In this document: positions 12,603 through 16,208 of the stretch, piece after piece
Position numbering within the stretch: position 1 is the first letter of the stretch
Layout of the letters: each line of letters begins with the position of its first letter
Source of the DNA: JAZDLC01 sp043802345
GTDB lineage: Bacteria; Planctomycetota; B15-G4; JADJEK01
Direction of reading: 5' to 3'
NCBI GenBank assembly: GCA_043802345.1
Contig: JAZDLC010000206.1
Span: 1 to 16,208, forward strand
DNA length: 16,208 nt
Translations under genes and position numbers: made by a program
Notes under the pieces: generated by a model
What the model saw: the letters and a program-made list of their open reading frames with translations, nothing else
What the model was told of the DNA's origin: nothing
Databases searched by the model: none

Positions 12603-14678
12603 TCAACCCGTCGTCAGGCTGAGGAACAGCGCCTCGCTTCTTTCGAATTCGAGAGAGAAGCGCCGGCCGTCACCGAGCTGCTCCCCCGTGCGTTCATTGA
12701 TCACGTCCTTGACCTCGGTGCGGAAACGGATGTCGACTTTCGCCCGGCCGGTTCCCGGCCTGGCCACGCCGCTCCCGTTGACGGTGGGGTTTTTCAACAC
12801 GAACAGTAGCGTCCGCTCGCCCCTCAGGAAACGGGTCGCCTCCAGATCGGCCTCGCCGTCGAACTCGATCCAGGGCTCGACTCCGACCGCGCGCAGGAAC
12901 GGTTCACGGATCCGCTTCGTGGCCCGGCCCTGTTCCCGGTACAGCAGATAACGCTGCGGCGACAGGTTGAGGTACTTCGCGCTCGGGTCGGCATCCTGCG
13001 TCTCGAGTTCCGTTTCGGGCACGGAAAATCCGTCCCGCAAGGCGGCGCCGCCGGTCTCGAACAGGGTGGAGAACTCGCGGTAGCCGTATTCTTCGTCCTG
13101 GTCGGTCTCGACCCACAGGTCGTTGCCGAAGAAGTCCTTTCGGGTCTCGCGCCCGTCATGGCGCACTTCGAAGAGATCGTCCAGAACGCCCCGGCCGCGC
13201 CCGCGGCCGCGCTCATCGAACAGCCCGCACATGAAGTCCGCCACCAGCCGGCCGCCCCGGCCGGTGAATGCCCGCAGCCGCTCCGCTTCGATGTTGCTCA
13301 GCGCGAAGCAGGCCGGAAGGATCAGTACGTCGTACTCCCCGGGAACCCCGCCCCGGACCAACTCGTCGTAAGGGAAAAAGTCATACTGGAGGCCGGCGTC
13401 GTTCAGCATGTGCTCCCAGGCCTTGCGTACCAGGTGAGAGGTGCCCAGGAGGTGGTCGCGGTCCCGGGCCGGCCAGGTGCGGCCGTGCGCCTCAGCGTCG
13501 AGACACCAGCCGACCTGGATGCTGGGATGGCTGTAGTAGAGCGCGATCCGATCGTGCACCCACGCGGCCCCCTTCAACTTGCCGGCCTGCCGGTCGCAGA
13601 TTTCCCGCAGGGTGGCGCCGAAGGAGGCGAGCCACGGCAGCGGGCGCGTGCCGTCGAACCAGCCGTCCACCCAGCCGATCAACCCCCGCTCTCCGTGGGC
13701 GAATCTCGACCACGCGAACCAGCGGTCGGCTCCCGGCTCCTCGCGATGGAAGTGAGTGGAAACGAGCGGGACACCGCGCCCTTGCCCGAACGACCGGCCG
13801 ATTTCCGGGGCGGATCCGTTGTCGTAGATCTCCGCGAACTGGATCTGCTTCATCAGCTTGGCGTAGTCATACCCGCCGAACAGTCCGGGCGCGCGGCAGC
13901 CGACGATGCCGCATGGCGTCTCACTGTCGATCCGGTTCGCTTCGCGGACCAGGCTGCCCACGAACACGGCCAGCACCGAGTCGTTGTAGCTCATCCGGTC
14001 GAGCAGCGGCGAGAGGTCGATCTCCGCGAGCGGCCGATCCAGTTCGGCGCGGACGTCGTCCGGTGACACGGCCCGAGCTTCGCCGGCAAGCCCCCGGATC
14101 TCCCTGCGCCACCGCTGGTAGTCCCGCGGGTCTTTCGTCGGCTGCCAGACCGTGGGCTGCGAGAGGACGCCCCAGGAGATCTCGTCGTCCAGCGCATACG
14201 CCAACCGGAGCGGGTGGCTCCTGATGCCGGACAGGTTCCTCGCGAGAGTCTCCATCCCCCGGGTCAGGCTGGCGTCGTCGAGCGGCGGCTCGCGGACGGC
14301 CAGCGGGTCGGTCTGGAGCTTGCGAAGCGCCGTCCGGTCCGCGGGGACCCGCAGGTGAAGAACCCCCTTGCCGGCGGAGTGGTCGCTGTAGAACCGCAGG
14401 CCGTGCTGCGTCAGCCATTCGATCGGCCCCTGGCCGTAGTCGAGGAAGCCGCCGCGGATGCCATGCTCCAGGCAGAACCGCCCGGCCTCGTCATCCGTGC
14501 CGATCGTCCACTGGTACCGCCACGGCATGTAGATGAAGCCGTCGAACCGGGACGGGATGGTGGCGACCGGCTGGAACTCCGGCGCGCTCCGGCAGTAGTC
14601 GAGAAACGGATCCTCCCCTGCCGGGGCCATGCCAGCACCGAGAGGTATCAACAGCAGCTGGCAGAGGATTCGAATCAC
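12603..14678 (-). CDS. Secreted GH42-like glycosidase with beta-galactosidase trimerisation domain
   Basis: A 691-residue protein from GTG 14678 with a signal peptide (MIRILCQLLLIPLGAGMAPA). The N-terminal half (about 40-390) reads as a TIM barrel: DGFIYMPWRYQW (46-57), GLRFYSDHSAG (93-103), RLAYALDDEISWG (158-170, E166 a candidate acid/base), DRMSYNDSVLAVF (227-239), IQFAEIYDNG (279-288, E283 a candidate nucleophile) and GWVDGWFDG. Residues 410-510 (HLVRKAWEHML, YDVLILPACFALS, GRGGRLVADFM) match the glutamine-amidotransferase-like trimerisation domain of GH42 beta-galactosidases, and a beta-rich C-terminus follows. Family placement is by fold pattern and specificity is unknown. A short RGRGRGRG run occurs at 490-497. 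The ribosome binding site is weak (GAGAG). It precedes the TPR sulfatase gene on the same strand by 99 bases and diverges from the second sulfatase gene, suggesting joint attack on a sulfated or otherwise esterified glycan. Confidence 0.75.
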   Translation of the reverse strand: MIRILCQLLLIPLGAGMAPAGEDPFLDYCRSAPEFQPVATIPSRFDGFIYMPWRYQWTIGTDDEAGRFCLEHGIRGGFLDYGQGPIEWLTQHGLRFYSDHSAGKGVLHLRVPADRTALRKLQTDPLAVREPPLDDASLTRGMETLARNLSGIRSHPLRLAYALDDEISWGVLSQPTVWQPTKDPRDYQRWRREIRGLAGEARAVSPDDVRAELDRPLAEIDLSPLLDRMSYNDSVLAVFVGSLVREANRIDSETPCGIVGCRAPGLFGGYDYAKLMKQIQFAEIYDNGSAPEIGRSFGQGRGVPLVSTHFHREEPGADRWFAWSRFAHGERGLIGWVDGWFDGTRPLPWLASFGATLREICDRQAGKLKGAAWVHDRIALYYSHPSIQVGWCLDAEAHGRTWPARDRDHLLGTSHLVRKAWEHMLNDAGLQYDFFPYDELVRGGVPGEYDVLILPACFALSNIEAERLRAFTGRGGRLVADFMCGLFDERGRGRGRGVLDDLFEVRHDGRETRKDFFGNDLWVETDQDEEYGYREFSTLFETGGAALRDGFSVPETELETQDADPSAKYLNLSPQRYLLYREQGRATKRIREPFLRAVGVEPWIEFDGEADLEATRFLRGERTLLFVLKNPTVNGSGVARPGTGRAKVDIRFRTEVKDVINERTGEQLGDGRRFSLEFERSEALFLSLTTG

Positions 14679-14715
14679 GGACGTCTCTCGGAGAGGATAG
14701 GGCGCTGGGAGGAGA

Positions 14716-14724
14716 TGCTACTAT
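14716..14724 (+). promoter_or_regulatory. Extended -10 element upstream of the right-edge sulfatase gene
   Basis: TGCTACTAT is a clear extended -10 (TGn plus TACTAT). It would give a leader of about 124 bases to the ATG at 14855. No good -35 box is seen. It is the third occurrence of the TGCTAC-type core upstream of a plus-strand gene in this window. Confidence 0.4.
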
Positions 14725-14807
14725 GCCCCCCCTACGCGGGGAAGCTGCGTGGCGTTGACGCTCGCACGCATCGATCCGATAGAGCAGGAGAATCCCTACC
14801 GACAACG

Positions 14808-14813
14808 TATACT
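14808..14813 (+). promoter_or_regulatory. Near-consensus -10 element close to the right-edge sulfatase gene
   Basis: TATACT matches the -10 consensus at 5 of 6 positions and would start transcription near 14820, a leader of about 35 bases. The -35 position is poor, so it may depend on an activator or be secondary to the element at 14716-14724. Confidence 0.4.
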
Positions 14814-14854
14814 GTCACATCTTCGCTTCTCTGGCATGGTCGGCAGGATAGGAA

Positions 14855-16208
14855 ATGGGCCGGCAAAACGTCGTGTGGTGGTGCGCTCTGCTGGTCTTCC
14901 TGGCGGTTTCGTGTTCCGGCGAATCCGGCGGGAATGGGAAGATCGTGCGAGAGAAGCGCGTCGCCCTGCTGAACCGTACCGACCTGCATGCGCACATGCT
15001 TCCTGGCGGTGACCGGCTGCGGAAGGTCCCCCGGGAGATCGGCCTGATGCAGAGGTCGTGCGTGGTGATTCCCGCCGGACAGCGGGCGCGGTTCGAGTCG
15101 GTTCCGATTCATGCCGGGGCGCGTTTCACCGGCTATCTGGGCGCGGTTCAGCCCGGGCCGATCGGCATCGAGTTGACGGTCGATCGGGCTCCCCTCCCGG
15201 CACAATCGTTTCTGGCGCAGGCTCCCGGCTGGGTTCCGTTCAGCATCGCGCTGGGCCAGTTCTCGGGGCGGCAGGTGGCTCTGGAACTGCGGGCGGCCGA
15301 GGGATCGGCGGGAGACGGGCTGATCGTGGCCGAGCCTGCCGTGCTTTCCGAGGGCCAGGACGTGCCGGTCGGGGATTTCGGCCCGCTCAGGGTCGAGCGG
15401 CTGATGGTCGACCTGATCAAGACGTTCGAGCAGGGGCGGGTGGCGCGCCAGGATCCGGAGCGCCCGATGGTGAAGTACTCCGCGGTGCTCGACAAGGAAC
15501 GTCGGACAGCCGCCGACGAGGCGAAGGAGGTGATCCGCGCCGCGCCCGATTCAGAGCTGCTGTACGACCTGGATGTTCCGGAGGGAGGGTACCTGGAAGT
15601 CACCGCCCTCAACCTGCGTCCAGCCGGGCAGGATCCGGGGGACGTGGAGTTCCAGGTTCTCCTGGCCGGACAGGAGGTGATGCGGGTCTGTTCCGACTTC
15701 GTCAACCTGGATGAGCCGGACGCCCTGCCGTACGACCGCCTGACCCACCGGGAGGAGTTCGACCTCTCGCCGTTCGCCGGCCAGAAGGTGGAGCTATCGC
15801 TACGGACCCGGCGGCTCAAGGAGTCGACCGAGCCGCCCGCCGAGTACGCCTGGTGGGATCTGAAGCTTTTGCAGCGGCTCGATCTGCCCAGGCGTCGCGC
15901 CTCCCTGGATCATCCGAACGTCCTGGTGCTCTGCATCGATACCCTGCGCGCCGATCATCTGGGCTGCTACGGCTACCCGCGGAACACCAGCCCGAACCTG
16001 GATGCGTTCGCGGAAAATGGAATCCTGTTCGAGAACGCGATCAGCACCTGCTCCTGGACCCTGCCGGCGACCGCATCGCTCTTGACCGGCCTGCACCCGA
16101 ACACTCATGGCGTGCTCGGGAACCTGCGCACCTACCTGGTCGATGCGATCACCACGCTGCCGGAGTACCTGCGCGCCTTCGGCGTCACCACGGCGGCCTT
16201 CTCCGGCA
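14855..16208 (+). CDS. Lipoprotein sulfatase-superfamily protein with two N-terminal beta-domains (partial, runs off right edge)
   Basis: Open from ATG 14855 to the window end, 451 codons visible. AGGA (14845-14848) lies six bases before the start. The signal peptide ends in LAVS-C20, a lipobox-like site. Residues 60-345 form two similar beta-rich domains. The first has PFSIALGQFSGRQVALELR (near 123-141) and the second has EEFDLSPFAGQKVELSLR (near 303-320), each ending in a strand that names the end of the unit (AEPAVL; AWWDLKLL). The sulfatase domain begins at 355 with NVLVLCIDTLRADHLGCYGY (metal ligand D362), followed by TSPNLDAFAENG and CSWTLPATASLLTG (399-412). At the formylglycine position there is Thr402 in T-L-P-A-T, and the motif Arg is Thr406. 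The C-terminal metal ligands lie beyond the window. It diverges from the glycosidase gene. Confidence 0.88.
   Translation, partial: MGRQNVVWWCALLVFLAVSCSGESGGNGKIVREKRVALLNRTDLHAHMLPGGDRLRKVPREIGLMQRSCVVIPAGQRARFESVPIHAGARFTGYLGAVQPGPIGIELTVDRAPLPAQSFLAQAPGWVPFSIALGQFSGRQVALELRAAEGSAGDGLIVAEPAVLSEGQDVPVGDFGPLRVERLMVDLIKTFEQGRVARQDPERPMVKYSAVLDKERRTAADEAKEVIRAAPDSELLYDLDVPEGGYLEVTALNLRPAGQDPGDVEFQVLLAGQEVMRVCSDFVNLDEPDALPYDRLTHREEFDLSPFAGQKVELSLRTRRLKESTEPPAEYAWWDLKLLQRLDLPRRRASLDHPNVLVLCIDTLRADHLGCYGYPRNTSPNLDAFAENGILFENAISTCSWTLPATASLLTGLHPNTHGVLGNLRTYLVDAITTLPEYLRAFGVTTAAFSG

Noticed and set aside
13189..13213. GC-only alternating run in the glycosidase gene
   Set aside because: It encodes an RGRGRG run in frame and shows no sign of a regulatory or mobile element.
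13158..14224. Two long plus-strand open frames (13158-14066 and 13268-14224)
   Set aside because: They are antisense to the GH42-like gene, are Arg/Pro/Gly-rich and have no ribosome binding sites.
15058..15819. Open frames 15058-15714 (plus) and 15148-15819 (minus)
   Set aside because: Both lie inside the right-edge sulfatase gene, whose frame from 14855 stays open to the window end and holds the sulfatase motifs.
1..16208. CRISPR arrays, tRNA or rRNA genes, transposases, phage genes
   Set aside because: No regularly spaced repeats, cloverleaf-like segments or recombinase motifs were recognised on either strand.

Overview
The window is about 16.2 kb of GC-rich, gene-dense bacterial DNA and reads as a chromosomal segment. 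I see no rRNA, tRNA, CRISPR array, insertion sequence or phage gene. The largest gene-free stretch is under 200 bases. The content (lipoprotein and secreted sulfatases, a secreted GH42-like glycosidase, two sulfotransferases, a DUF6370-like lipoprotein, a Gly/Pro-rich exported protein with a terminal beta-domain, and a CACCACAGAGGGCACAGAG-type hairpin repeat) is what I would expect from a Planctomycetota-like or similar environmental lineage such as Acidobacteriota or Eisenbacteria. This placement is inference; no marker gene fixes the phylum.

Left part (1-2860): malate dehydrogenase on the minus strand, a small DUF6370-like lipoprotein diverging from it on the plus strand, then a long imperfect hairpin repeat and a strong minus-strand terminator. 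The terminator closes a monocistronic gene for a 341-residue secreted protein with its own sigma70-type promoter.

Middle part (2861-10798): two divergent operons leave a 107-bp intergenic region with back-to-back promoters. The leftward operon holds a sulfotransferase and a UPF0104/AglD-like membrane protein, overlaps by 4 bp, and ends in an intrinsic terminator. Its promoter is placed so that the transcript should begin at the ATG (leaderless). The rightward operon has six tightly packed, mostly overlapping genes: a WbqC-family protein, a second sulfotransferase, a membrane-anchored GT2 glycosyltransferase, an RffA/WecE-like sugar aminotransferase, an M24 metallopeptidase and a KDPG-aldolase-family protein. 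WbqC, aminotransferase, GT2 and sulfotransferases together suggest production or decoration of a lipid-linked or surface glycan that carries an amino sugar and sulfate. The peptidase and aldolase do not fit this scheme obviously.

Right part (10767-16208): a minus-strand pair (secreted GH42-like glycosidase, then a lipoprotein sulfatase with TPR tail) converges on the aldolase gene and overlaps its 3' end by 32 bp. Diverging from the glycosidase is a second lipoprotein sulfatase-superfamily gene with a duplicated N-terminal beta-domain, cut by the window's right edge. Both sulfatase-like proteins have Thr where classical sulfatases have the Cys/Ser that becomes formylglycine. The window therefore encodes both sulfate-transferring enzymes and enzymes of the sulfatase superfamily. 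Several starts are TTG or GTG (WbqC, UPF0104-like protein, M24 peptidase, aminotransferase, glycosidase).
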